A stretch of DNA of 33,789 bases, from positions 1 to 33,789 of the forward strand of contig CANBCW010000023.1 of assembly GCA_947367115.1 (NCBI GenBank). Reading direction: 5' to 3'. The notes beneath the pieces were generated by a model, which was not told the origin of the DNA, did not search any database, and saw nothing but the letters and a program-made list of their open reading frames with translations. A program made the translations under genes and the position numbers. The DNA comes from an uncultured Clostridia bacterium. Its GTDB lineage: Bacteria > Bacillota > Clostridia > Oscillospirales > Oscillospiraceae. Positions 23,509 through 30,940 of the stretch are shown here, in pieces. Positions within the stretch are counted from its first letter, which is position 1, and every line of letters begins with the position of its first letter.

Positions 23509-24414
23509 ATGGGATTTTTTGATAAGATCAAGGCCGGACTAGCCAAAACGAGAGATGCGCTGAGCAATACCCTTGGCAGCGTGTTCTCCGGCTTCAGCCA
23601 GCTTGATGATGATTTTTATGATGAATTGGAAGAAAGCCTGATTCTTGCGGATCTTGGCGTAGAAACTGCCACGAAGGCCACCGAGCGTTTGCGCAAGGTG
23701 ATCAAGGAGGAGCATCTGAAAACGCCCGAGGAAGCAAAGACCGCATTAAAGAACATTCTCGTGGAAATGCTGAACGTGGGTGATGTGGCGCTGAATCTCA
23801 GCACGACGCCGTCTGTGATTCTGGTCATCGGTGTCAACGGCGTTGGCAAGACTACCACCATTGGCAAGATCGCCACCCAGCTGGTCAAGCAGGGGAAAAA
23901 GGTTCTGCTGGTGGCCGGTGATACCTTCCGCGCCGCCGCGGCGGATCAGCTGGAAGTGTGGGCAGGCAGAAGCGGTGCCGACATTGTCCGCCAGCATGAA
24001 GGCGCGGACCCTGCTTCCGTGGTATACGATGGGATTCAGGCTGCCCGCGCCCGGAATGTGGACGTAATTATCGTGGACACTGCCGGACGGCTCCACAATA
24101 AGGCCAACTTGATGAATGAGCTGAATAAGATCAGCCGCATCGTGAACCGGGAGCTGCCCGATGCCGCGAAAGAAGTTCTGCTGGTGCTGGATGGCACCAC
24201 CGGCCAGAATGGTCTCATTCAGGCAAAGCAATTCAAGGAGATCGCCGGTGTCACAGCTATCGCTTTGACCAAGCTGGATGGCACTGCCAAGGGCGGTATC
24301 GTGATCGCTGTGTCCGACGCGCTGCAGATCCCTGTGAAATTCGTGGGCGTTGGCGAGCAGGCCGATGATCTGATGCCCTTCGTGGCCCGGGATTTTGTAG
24401 AGGCGTTGATTTAA
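23509..24414 (+). CDS. ftsY: Signal recognition particle receptor FtsY
   Basis: Membrane-associated SRP receptor GTPase of 301 aa. The N domain (LEESLILADLGVETA) is followed by the G domain with P-loop GVNGVGKTTTIGKIA, DTFRAAAADQL, DTAGRLHNKANLMNEL, and TKLDGTAKGGIV as the TKxD specificity loop, ending GVGEQADDLMPF. The acidic A domain of enterobacterial FtsY is lacking, as usual in Firmicutes; the N-terminal amphipathic start MGFFDKIKAGL probably contacts the membrane. AAAGGAG precedes the ATG. It pairs with Ffh, not in this window, to dock translating ribosomes on the Sec translocon. Confidence 0.97.
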   Translation: MGFFDKIKAGLAKTRDALSNTLGSVFSGFSQLDDDFYDELEESLILADLGVETATKATERLRKVIKEEHLKTPEEAKTALKNILVEMLNVGDVALNLSTTPSVILVIGVNGVGKTTTIGKIATQLVKQGKKVLLVAGDTFRAAAADQLEVWAGRSGADIVRQHEGADPASVVYDGIQAARARNVDVIIVDTAGRLHNKANLMNELNKISRIVNRELPDAAKEVLLVLDGTTGQNGLIQAKQFKEIAGVTAIALTKLDGTAKGGIVIAVSDALQIPVKFVGVGEQADDLMPFVARDFVEALI

Positions 24415-24420
24415 AATTGG

Positions 24421-24525
24421 TGTCATTGCGAGCCAGTCATCACTGAATTTTGGTATGATTGCCACCGGCAATCATTAGGATTGCAATTCGCTGCGCGGCG
24501 CACCGCTGGCGTGGCAATCTCCCGG
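24421..24525. repeat. TGTCATTGCGAG element, copy 3 (incomplete)
   Basis: The left end TGTCATTGCGAGCCAGT matches the 25615 copy exactly, and GCTGGCGTGGCAATCTCC appears at the right, but the closing CTCGCAATGACA is absent. In the middle is a separate perfect inverted repeat, ATGATTGCC/GGCAATCAT (24455-24475). It starts six bases after the ftsY stop and ends just before the rdgB ribosome binding site. Confidence 0.65.
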
Positions 24526-24541
24526 ATAGTTAGGAGAATGT

Positions 24542-25147
24542 ATGAAAATCGTATTAGCTAGTAAAAACCCGCACAAGCTGGTGGAGATCAGTAAGATCAC
24601 GGAAAAATTCGGCTTTGAGCTGATCCTTCAGTCCGAGCTGGGCATTGATATTGATGTTGAGGAGACCGGCACCACGTTTGAGGAAAACTCTTTTCTGAAG
24701 GCGGAAGCGGTGATGAAGGCCACCGGACTGCCTGCGCTGGCGGATGACTCCGGCATTGCGGTGGATGCCTTAAACGGCGAGCCGGGGATCTATTCCGCCC
24801 GGTACGGCTTTGATGAAAGTCTGGATGACTGGGGCAGACTTCAGCTTTTGCTGAAGAATACGGAGCATGTGCCCGACGGTCAGCGCCAGGCGCAATTCGT
24901 CTGCGTCATCACCATGGTCACCCCGGATGGGCAAGTCATTCAGGCGCGCGGCGAGATCCACGGTGAGCTGCTTCGTGAGGCGAGGGGCGAAAATGGCTTC
25001 GGCTACGATCCGATCTTCTACTATCCGCCCTTTGGTATGACCACAGCGGAGATGAGCGCGGAGGATAAGAATAAGGTCTCCCACCGGGGCAATGCCCTGA
25101 ATGTGTTTTATGAGAAGTTAAAGGAGGCAGGTTATGCTGACAAGTAA
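24542..25147 (+). CDS. rdgB: XTP/dITP diphosphatase (Ham1/RdgB family)
   Basis: House-cleaning pyrophosphatase of 201 aa that hydrolyses non-canonical purine nucleotides (XTP, ITP, dITP) to the monophosphate. Family motifs are ASKNPHKLVEI at the N-terminus, TFEENSFLKAEA, ADDSGIAVDALNGEPGIYSARYG and GFGYDPIFYYP near the C-terminus. The ribosome binding site GGAGA lies close to the ATG. Its end overlaps the yhbY start by 14 bases. Confidence 0.96.
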   Translation: MKIVLASKNPHKLVEISKITEKFGFELILQSELGIDIDVEETGTTFEENSFLKAEAVMKATGLPALADDSGIAVDALNGEPGIYSARYGFDESLDDWGRLQLLLKNTEHVPDGQRQAQFVCVITMVTPDGQVIQARGEIHGELLREARGENGFGYDPIFYYPPFGMTTAEMSAEDKNKVSHRGNALNVFYEKLKEAGYADK

Positions 25148-25604
25148 AGAGCGCGCGGAGCTGCGCTCCAAAGCCAATACCCTGGATACGACCCTGATGG
25201 TCGGCAAGGGCGGCGTGACGGAAATGGTCATTGCCGAGGCGGAAAACCAGCTCACAGCCAGAGAATTAGTGAAAGGAAAGGTGCTGGAGGGTGCGTTTAT
25301 GACCCCCAGAGAGGTGTCTGACGCGATCTGTGAAGTCACCGGGGCTGACGGCGTGGCGGTGATCGGCACCAAGTTTGTGATCTATCGTTTCAGCGAAAAG
25401 TGCCAGGAGGAGCGCAATGCTACCGGACGAGCCAAGCGAAAGGCAACACCGGTGAGCAAGGCAGACCCGGTTCGCAAGGGAATCCGCGCCCGCCGTGCCG
25501 CCGAAAAGAAGGTGCGCGAGCAGCGCAATGAATATTTCCGGCAGCAGGCCATCGAAAAATCCATCGAAAAGGCCAGAGAAAAGCAACTCCGGGGCGAAGA
25601 GTAA
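25134..25604 (+). CDS. yhbY: YhbY-type (CRM domain) RNA-binding protein with basic C-terminal extension
   Basis: The CRS1/YhbY (CRM) domain occupies about residues 1-95: MLTSKERAELRSKANTL, then the VGKGG loop and the C-terminal GTKFVIYR strand typical of the fold. Family members bind pre-50S rRNA and assist ribosome assembly. Standalone YhbY is about 97 aa; this one has 156 aa, with a highly charged, mainly Lys/Arg/Glu helical tail (RKGIRARRAAEKKVREQ...EKAREKQLRGEE). The start lies within rdgB, with AAAGGAGG six bases upstream. A repeat element separates it from nadD. Confidence 0.9.
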   Translation: MLTSKERAELRSKANTLDTTLMVGKGGVTEMVIAEAENQLTARELVKGKVLEGAFMTPREVSDAICEVTGADGVAVIGTKFVIYRFSEKCQEERNATGRAKRKATPVSKADPVRKGIRARRAAEKKVREQRNEYFRQQAIEKSIEKAREKQLRGEE

Positions 25605-25614
25605 CAAAAATTTG

Positions 25615-25723
25615 TGTCATTGCGAGCCAGTGCGCACACTGGCGTGGCAATCTCCTGAGATTTCTGTATATTCTATTCATCGGGGGGATTGTCACGTCGG
25701 CCTGCGGTCTCCTCGCAATGACA
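25615..25723. repeat. TGTCATTGCGAG inverted-repeat (MITE-like) element, copy 2
   Basis: A 109-bp element with perfect 12-base ends TGTCATTGCGAG and CTCGCAATGACA. Each half is built alike: end, small hairpin (GCCAGTGcgcACACTGGC on the left), then TGGCAATCTCC, with GGGGGGATTGTCACG as the inverted counterpart on the right. It sits 11 bases after the yhbY stop and 21 before the nadD start, so it is inside a likely transcription unit and would be transcribed as a hairpin. Confidence 0.78.
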
Positions 25724-25744
25724 GCAAAAGTTGGGGGCGTGTTT

Positions 25745-26932
25745 ATGGACAGGATCGGCATTTACGGCGGTACCTTTAATCCGCCGCATATCGGACACAT
25801 TCGGGCTGCTGTGGACGCAGTGCGGACGTTGGAACTGACGAAACTATATGTGATTCCGGATCGTATTGCGCCTCATAAAGAGATTCCGGAAGGCTCTCCC
25901 TCTCCGCAGCAGCGGTTGGAGATGATCCGCGTTGCTTTAAGCGGTGAGTCCAATGTTGAGATTTTGGACATCGAGCTGCGCCGGGAAGGGAAGAGCTACA
26001 CCTACGAGACGGTGGAGCAGCTTCACGTCCTGCACCCTGATGCGGAGCTGATTCTGCTGATGGGAACAGATATGTTCCTCAGCTTCCATGAGTGGCGCTG
26101 TACGGAGAAGATCTTAGCGCAGGCATCTCTTGGCGTGTTTTACCGTGGCGACCGGGGAGAAAAAGCTGCCATTGCTGCCCGGAAAGCCGAAATGGAAACC
26201 GCCGGACACAGGATTTATCTGGTTTGCAATGACGTGGTGGACATTTCTTCCAGCGATCTGCGCCGGATGCTGGTGTTCCGCTGTGCCGCGCCGTTCCTGC
26301 CCAATGGTGTAGGAATGTATATCCGGGAAAACAGCCTGTATGGGACTGGACGTGATTATCGCAGCTTGCCGATGGACGAGCTGGAGAAGGTCGTGGTGAG
26401 CCTGCTGAAAAAGAGCCGGGTGAATCATGTCCTAGGCTGCCGGGATACGGCGGTGGAATTGGCAAGGCGTTGGGGCGCGGACGAGACGGACGCTGCACGG
26501 GCCGGTATTCTCCATGACATTACCAAAGCGCTGGACGGCCCCCTGCAATTGACATTGTGCGCCGAATATGGTACGATACTAAGCGATTTTGGAAAAAAGT
26601 ACCCTAAGACCCTCCACGCGCTCACAGGAGCCTTAGTGGCGGAGCGGATCTTCGGCGAAAACGAAGCGGTGATCAATGCCATCCGCAGCCATACCACGGG
26701 AAAAGCAGACATGAACCTGCTTGAGAAGATCATTTACGTGGCAGACTATATGGAACCCAACCGGGATTTCCCCGGGGTGGACAGGCTCCGTCAGCTTGCT
26801 TTCTCGGACATTGATGCTGCCCTGAAGCTGGGGCTGGAAATGACCCTGGAGCATTTGAAGGGGCAGGGGAATGAAGTATCTCCTGAATCCCGGGAAGCGC
26901 TGGCTTTTTTAAATACAAAAACAACTGTTTAA
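25745..26932 (+). CDS. nadD-yqeK: Fused nicotinate-nucleotide adenylyltransferase and YqeK HD-domain hydrolase
   Basis: A single 395-aa protein. Residues 1 to about 200 are NadD, which adenylates nicotinate mononucleotide: YGGTFNPPHIGHI (HxGH nucleotidyltransferase motif), DIELRREGKSYTYETVEQL, LLMGTDMFLSFHEWR and DISSSDLRR. From about residue 215 on is an HD domain of the YqeK type, with VNHVLG, ILHDITK, LHALTGALVAE, IRSHTTG and VADYMEPNR supplying the His/Asp metal ligands. YqeK proteins are symmetrical Ap4A hydrolases in Firmicutes (literature, from memory). In Bacillus the two are separate adjacent genes. The Met at 25745 has a GGGGGCG ribosome binding site; the earlier ORF-track Met lies in the repeat. 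Confidence 0.94.
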   Translation: MDRIGIYGGTFNPPHIGHIRAAVDAVRTLELTKLYVIPDRIAPHKEIPEGSPSPQQRLEMIRVALSGESNVEILDIELRREGKSYTYETVEQLHVLHPDAELILLMGTDMFLSFHEWRCTEKILAQASLGVFYRGDRGEKAAIAARKAEMETAGHRIYLVCNDVVDISSSDLRRMLVFRCAAPFLPNGVGMYIRENSLYGTGRDYRSLPMDELEKVVVSLLKKSRVNHVLGCRDTAVELARRWGADETDAARAGILHDITKALDGPLQLTLCAEYGTILSDFGKKYPKTLHALTGALVAERIFGENEAVINAIRSHTTGKADMNLLEKIIYVADYMEPNRDFPGVDRLRQLAFSDIDAALKLGLEMTLEHLKGQGNEVSPESREALAFLNTKTTV

Positions 26933-26948
26933 GGAAAGGACAGATAAA

Positions 26949-27311
26949 ATGTTGACTCCGAAACAAATCGCCTATGAGGTGACCAAGGCTCTGGATGCCA
27001 AGAAGGGCATGGATATTAAGCTGCTGAAGATTGATCGGGTGTCCAGCCTTGCGGATTATTTTCTGATCTGCACCGGTACTTCCAATACCCACGTCAAGAC
27101 CCTGTGCGACTATGCGGAATATACCCTGGAGCAGATGGGGGAGAAGATGCTGGGGCGTGAGGGTCACCGGGGCAATACCTGGGAGCTGCTGGACTACGGC
27201 ACCATCGTCATCCACGTCTTTACCGATGAGGCCCGGAAGTTCTACGATCTGGAGAGATTGTGGGCTGACGCGGAAACTGTGGATCTGGGTGATATTATTA
27301 TTCCAGAGTAA
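26949..27311 (+). CDS. rsfS: Ribosomal silencing factor RsfS (YbeB/Iojap)
   Basis: Protein of 120 aa that binds uL14 and prevents subunit joining when nutrients are low. Typical sequence: DIKLLKIDRVSSLADYFLICTGTSNTHVKTLCDYAE, then GREGHRGNTWELLDYGTIVIHVFTDEARKFYDLERLWADA. It follows nadD-yqeK by 16 bases with AAGGAAAGGA upstream, matching the Bacillus nadD-yqeK-yqeL order. Confidence 0.96.
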   Translation: MLTPKQIAYEVTKALDAKKGMDIKLLKIDRVSSLADYFLICTGTSNTHVKTLCDYAEYTLEQMGEKMLGREGHRGNTWELLDYGTIVIHVFTDEARKFYDLERLWADAETVDLGDIIIPE

Positions 27312-27324
27312 GTTGCAAATTAAT

Positions 27325-27385
27325 AATTACAAATTACGAATTACAAATTGGGGGAGTTCCTTTATTTGTAATTTTGAATTATTGA
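27325..27385. repeat. AT-rich inverted repeat, copy 2 (rsfS-leuS gap)
   Basis: It carries the same AATTACAAATTA 12-mer as the 23420 repeat (27325-27336), then tandem variants (ACGAATTACAAATT) and a right arm ATTTGTAATTTTGAATTATTGATG, resembling the right arm of the first copy. It fills most of the 86-bp gap. The ribosome binding site of leuS follows immediately. Confidence 0.58.
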
Positions 27386-27397
27386 TGAGGTGTAAAA

Positions 27398-29824
27398 ATG
27401 CCAAACTATGATTTTTCCGCCATTGAGAAAAAATGGCACAAATACTGGGAGGAAAATGACACGTTCCATACGGATGTGTGGGACTTCTCCAAGCCCAAGT
27501 ATTATGTTCTGGACATGTTCCCATACCCCTCCGGCGTAGGCCTGCACGCAGGCCATCCCGAGGGCTACACCGCCACGGACATCATGTCCCGCATGAAGCG
27601 GATGCAGGGCTACAACGTGCTGCACCCCATGGGATACGACTCCTTCGGCCTGCCTGCGGAGCAGTACGCCGTTTCCACCGGCAACCACCCCAACGGCTTT
27701 ACCCAGGAGAATATCAAGACCTTCTCCGGTCAGCTCAAGGAGCTGGGCTTCGACTACGACTGGTCTAAGGTCATCGCCACTTCTGACCCGGAGTTCTATA
27801 AGTGGACCCAGTGGATTTTCAAGAAGCTCTGGGAGGCCGGCTACGCCAAGCGGGTGGAAATGCCGGTCAACTGGTGTGAAGAGCTGGGCACCGTGCTGTC
27901 CAATGACGAGGTCATCGACGGTAAGTCCGAGCGGGGCGGCTATCCTGTGGTCAAGAAGAACATGATGCAGTGGGTCATCGATCAGCCCGCCTTCGCGGAA
28001 AAGCTGCTGGAGGGTCTGAACGAGATCGATTGGCCGGAATCCACCAAGGAGATCCAGCGCAACTGGATCGGCAAATCCACCGGCGTTGAAGTGGATTTCA
28101 AGCTGGTGGGCGGCGGTGAATTCTCCATCTATACCACCTGCATCGAGACCATCTACGGCATCACCTTCATGGTTCTGGCTCCCGACGGCAAGATCGTTCA
28201 GTCCCTCATGGACCGGGTGGAGAATAAGGACGAGGTTCAGAAGTACATCGACGAGACCGTCAAGAAGTCCGATATGGACCGCACCGAGCTGAACAAGGGC
28301 AAGACTGGCTGTCCGTTGAAGGGTGTTTATGCCATCAATCCCGTCAATGGCAAGGAAGTCCCTGTGTTCATCGGCGACTTCGTGCTGGCCAGCTACGGCA
28401 CCGGCGCGGTCATGGCAGTGCCCAGCCACGACCAGCGTGACTTTGAATATGCCATCGCCCATGATATCCCGATGATCCAGGTCATCGAGGGTCGGGACGT
28501 ATCCGAATGTGCCTTTGAAAAGCAGGATTACCTGGGGAAAGGCTGCCGCCTGGTCAATTCTGAGGAGTTCACCGGTTTGACCGTAGAGGAGGCCAAGGAG
28601 GCCATCACCTGCAAGCTGGAGAAAATGGGTGTCGCCAGAAGAAAGAATAATTACCACTTCCGTGAGTGGATCTTCGCCCGCCAGCGCTACTGGGGCGAGC
28701 CTGTTCCTTGTGTGTATACGGAGGACGGCAAGACCGTGTTCCTGCCGGACGAGGAACTGCCCCTGATCCTGCCGGAGCTGGAGGATTACAAGGGCCGCAA
28801 CGGTCAGGCTCCGCTGGAGAATGCCGCTGAGTGGAAGCAGTATGACCATAACGGCATCAAGGGCACCCGGGAAACCTCTACCATGCCCGGCTCCGCCGGT
28901 TCTTCCTGGTACTACATGCGCTATATCGACCCCAACAACGACAAGGCTTTCTGTGATCCGGAGCTGCTAAAGCACTGGATGCCTGTTGACCTGTACGTGG
29001 GCGGCCCAGAGCACGCCGTGGGTCACCTGATCTACTCGAGAATCTGGAACCGCTTCCTCTATGACAATGGCTTGTCTCCGGTGAAGGAGCCCTTTAAGAA
29101 GCTGGTGCATCAGGGCATGATCCTGGGCGAGAACGGCATCAAGATGGGCAAGCGTTTCCCGGAATTTGTGGTCAATCCCAGTGACGTGGTTCGGGAGTAC
29201 GGCGCGGATACCCTGCGGCTGTACGAAATGTTCATGGGACCCCTGGAGGTCTCGAAGCCCTGGAGCACCACGGCGGTTGCTGGTGCCAAGAAGTTTATCA
29301 ACCGTGTGTGGAATTTCTTCACTGAGCCTGCAAACATCACCGATACCGACGACGGCAAGCTCACCAAGATCTACCATCAGACCGTCAAGAAGGTGACCTC
29401 TGACTTTGAGGTGCTGGGCTTCAATACCGCCATCGCGCAGATGATGGTCTTTGTGAACGAGGTCTATAAGAACGGCACCTGCCCCAGAGAATATGCTGAG
29501 GGCTTCATCAAGATGATCTCCTGCATTACCCCCCATGTGGGCGAGGAAGTTTGGCAGCTCATGGGCCATGACCACACCATCGCCTATGAAAGCTGGCCCA
29601 GCTATTCTGAGGAGAAGTGCAAGGACAGCGAGATCAATATCGCCGTCCAGGTCAATGGCAAGATGCGCGGTACCGTGCTGATGGCTGCGGATCTGGATAA
29701 CGATACGGTGGTGGCCAACGTGGTGGCTGATGAGAAGATCGCCCGGTTCCTGGAGAAGAACGGCGGTTCCATTGTCAAGACCATCGTGGTCAAGAACAAG
29801 CTGGTCAACCTGATCGTGAAGTAA
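27398..29824 (+). CDS. leuS: Leucine--tRNA ligase
   Basis: Class I aminoacyl-tRNA synthetase of 808 aa, bacterial type. The HIGH motif appears as HAGH at 50-53 after FPYPSGVG. The CP1 editing domain is present (TGCPLKGVYAINP...GTGAVMAVPSHDQRD). GSSWYYMRYIDP and YVGGPEHAVGHLIYSR are catalytic-core segments. The KMSKS loop reads KMGKRFPEFV near residue 583, a variant in which the second Lys of KMSKS is retained but Ser is Gly. The C-terminal anticodon and tail domains are complete. The ribosome binding site is GAGGTG. No T-box leader precedes it; the gap is only 86 bp and repeat-filled. Confidence 0.96.
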   Translation: MPNYDFSAIEKKWHKYWEENDTFHTDVWDFSKPKYYVLDMFPYPSGVGLHAGHPEGYTATDIMSRMKRMQGYNVLHPMGYDSFGLPAEQYAVSTGNHPNGFTQENIKTFSGQLKELGFDYDWSKVIATSDPEFYKWTQWIFKKLWEAGYAKRVEMPVNWCEELGTVLSNDEVIDGKSERGGYPVVKKNMMQWVIDQPAFAEKLLEGLNEIDWPESTKEIQRNWIGKSTGVEVDFKLVGGGEFSIYTTCIETIYGITFMVLAPDGKIVQSLMDRVENKDEVQKYIDETVKKSDMDRTELNKGKTGCPLKGVYAINPVNGKEVPVFIGDFVLASYGTGAVMAVPSHDQRDFEYAIAHDIPMIQVIEGRDVSECAFEKQDYLGKGCRLVNSEEFTGLTVEEAKEAITCKLEKMGVARRKNNYHFREWIFARQRYWGEPVPCVYTEDGKTVFLPDEELPLILPELEDYKGRNGQAPLENAAEWKQYDHNGIKGTRETSTMPGSAGSSWYYMRYIDPNNDKAFCDPELLKHWMPVDLYVGGPEHAVGHLIYSRIWNRFLYDNGLSPVKEPFKKLVHQGMILGENGIKMGKRFPEFVVNPSDVVREYGADTLRLYEMFMGPLEVSKPWSTTAVAGAKKFINRVWNFFTEPANITDTDDGKLTKIYHQTVKKVTSDFEVLGFNTAIAQMMVFVNEVYKNGTCPREYAEGFIKMISCITPHVGEEVWQLMGHDHTIAYESWPSYSEEKCKDSEINIAVQVNGKMRGTVLMAADLDNDTVVANVVADEKIARFLEKNGGSIVKTIVVKNKLVNLIVK

Positions 29825-29848
29825 TTTCTGAAAAATTGGAATTATTTC

Positions 29849-29877
29849 TTGACAATTGGGGAATAAGCGGATATAAT
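29849..29877 (+). promoter_or_regulatory. Consensus promoter of rpsU
   Basis: Perfect TTGACA and TATAAT with a 17-base spacer; the leader to rpsU is about 60 nt. Confidence 0.92.
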
Positions 29878-29944
29878 ATTCAAGCCGATATGGCCCTGAA
29901 AGCATCCTGGACATAGCCGGATGCCATCGGAGGGAGGGAAAACA

Positions 29945-30127
29945 ATGTCTGAAATTCGCGTTAAGGAAAACGAGTCTCTGGAGAGCGCTCTGCGCCGCTT
30001 TAAGCGGAGCTGCGCCAAGGAGGGCGTTATCGCTGAAGTTAAGAAGCGCGAGCATTACGTCAGCCCCAGCCTGAAGCGTAAGCAGAAGTCTGAAGCTGCC
30101 CGTAAGAACAAGAGAAAGTTCTACTAA
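29945..30127 (+). CDS. rpsU: Ribosomal protein bS21
   Basis: Small-subunit protein of 60 aa ([28 protein letters not shown]...), very basic at the C-terminus ([17 protein letters not shown]), as in Firmicutes S21. The ORF track starts eight codons early, within the ribosome binding region; GGAGGGAGGG precedes the Met used here. It is a single-gene unit with a consensus promoter and its own terminator. Confidence 0.97.
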   Translation: MSEIRVKENESLESALRRFKRSCAKEGVIAEVKKREHYVSPSLKRKQKSEAARKNKRKFY

Positions 30128-30148
30128 TATCCCTCTTGAATAGTGCTC

Positions 30149-30179
30149 AAAACCGCTCCGTTATCTCGGAGCGGTTTTT
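30149..30179. terminator. Bidirectional terminator after rpsU
   Basis: AAAACCGCTCCG/CGGAGCGGTTTT, a 12-bp stem with loop TTATCT, T-rich in both directions. The stop codon of the converging minus-strand gene lies in the loop, so the right arm is also coding for that gene's last residues. Confidence 0.9.
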
Positions 30180-30820
30180 CTTGTTTCTATATTTTTAAGA
30201 GGATCGTTACAACGAGAAATTCGAAGAAGCCTTCCGGTTAGACGGATAAAATGAACAGTGGTGTCGGCGGTTCCACGGAAAAAACCTCTGTGGGTGAAGT
30301 AGGGCTCAGAACGGTTACCACTGTCAGTATTCAGATTCCCGAAATCTCCTCGATAGATTTCATACGGCTCAAGGTAACGCGCCAACTCCTGAAGTGATCG
30401 GAAGGGCTGCTCCAAAACCGTCGTTGCAAACTCCAGACAGGTGTACGCACCAGGAATATGGCACCGCAGATGGCAGGCGCTCAGCAGCGCACCGAGGGAA
30501 TTGTAGATTAACCCTGTTTCCCGCTTGCTGGCAAGAGAAAACACGGTCTGTAGCTGCTCATAGCGTGCATGGGGGACTTCTACCCGGAAAATGCGAACAG
30601 GCACCGGCTGGCCGCAGCTTAAGAACCGCGCCGGAGTTTCCTCCACAAAGCCGCCTGCCAGTGCTACGCCCTGTGTGTACCGGGCGAAGGAAACAAAATG
30701 GTGAAGCTTCTCGTCCAGCGTAAGGGAGACGTGATTATATTCGCTTTTGGTAAATGCGCGGATGATCTTCCCCATGCCGGTGCCGGTGCGGGAAAGCATA
30801 ATATATAGGTGCTGCGGCAT
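30161..30820 (-). CDS. Permuted NlpC/P60-like (papain-fold) protein
   Basis: Protein of 219 aa beginning MPQHLYIMLSRTGTGMGKIIRAFTKSEYNHVSLTLDEKL. The order, His in NHVSL near residue 30 and Cys in AYTCLEFAT near 124, is that of the circularly permuted NlpC/P60 (DUF830-like) group, where the histidine precedes the cysteine. Members are thiol hydrolases acting on peptide or acyl bonds; the substrate here is unknown. No signal peptide is seen, so it should be cytosolic. The ATG has AGGAGG upstream. It has its own promoter, divergent from the MFS gene, and converges on rpsU. The C-terminal 50 residues are basic and unassigned. Confidence 0.7.
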   Translation of the reverse strand: MPQHLYIMLSRTGTGMGKIIRAFTKSEYNHVSLTLDEKLHHFVSFARYTQGVALAGGFVEETPARFLSCGQPVPVRIFRVEVPHARYEQLQTVFSLASKRETGLIYNSLGALLSACHLRCHIPGAYTCLEFATTVLEQPFRSLQELARYLEPYEIYRGDFGNLNTDSGNRSEPYFTHRGFFRGTADTTVHFIRLTGRLLRISRCNDPLKNIETRKTAPR

Positions 30821-30842
30821 GGTTCATCCCTCCTGTTCTGAT

Positions 30843-30871
30843 ATCGTAACGGATTTGAAGGGGACTGTCAA
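30843..30871 (-). promoter_or_regulatory. Promoter of the NlpC/P60-like gene
   Basis: On the minus strand, TTGACA and TACGAT with a 17-base spacer. Its -35 box is 8 bases from the -35 box of the divergent MFS promoter. Confidence 0.7.
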
Positions 30872-30879
30872 GACCTGAA

Positions 30880-30908
30880 TTGACATCCATCTTTTTGTGG
30901 GATATAAT
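30880..30908 (+). promoter_or_regulatory. Consensus promoter of the MFS-GH2 operon
   Basis: Perfect TTGACA and TATAAT, 17-base spacer, about 32 bases before the MFS ATG. No clear operator palindrome overlaps it. Confidence 0.9.
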
Positions 30909-30940
30909 GAGAAAAACAGTCCGAAAGGGAGGCCTTGTTT

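Noticed and set aside
27312-27397. T-box leader for leuS
   Set aside because: Too short, no T-box sequence (TGGNACCGCG) and no terminator; occupied by an AT-rich repeat.
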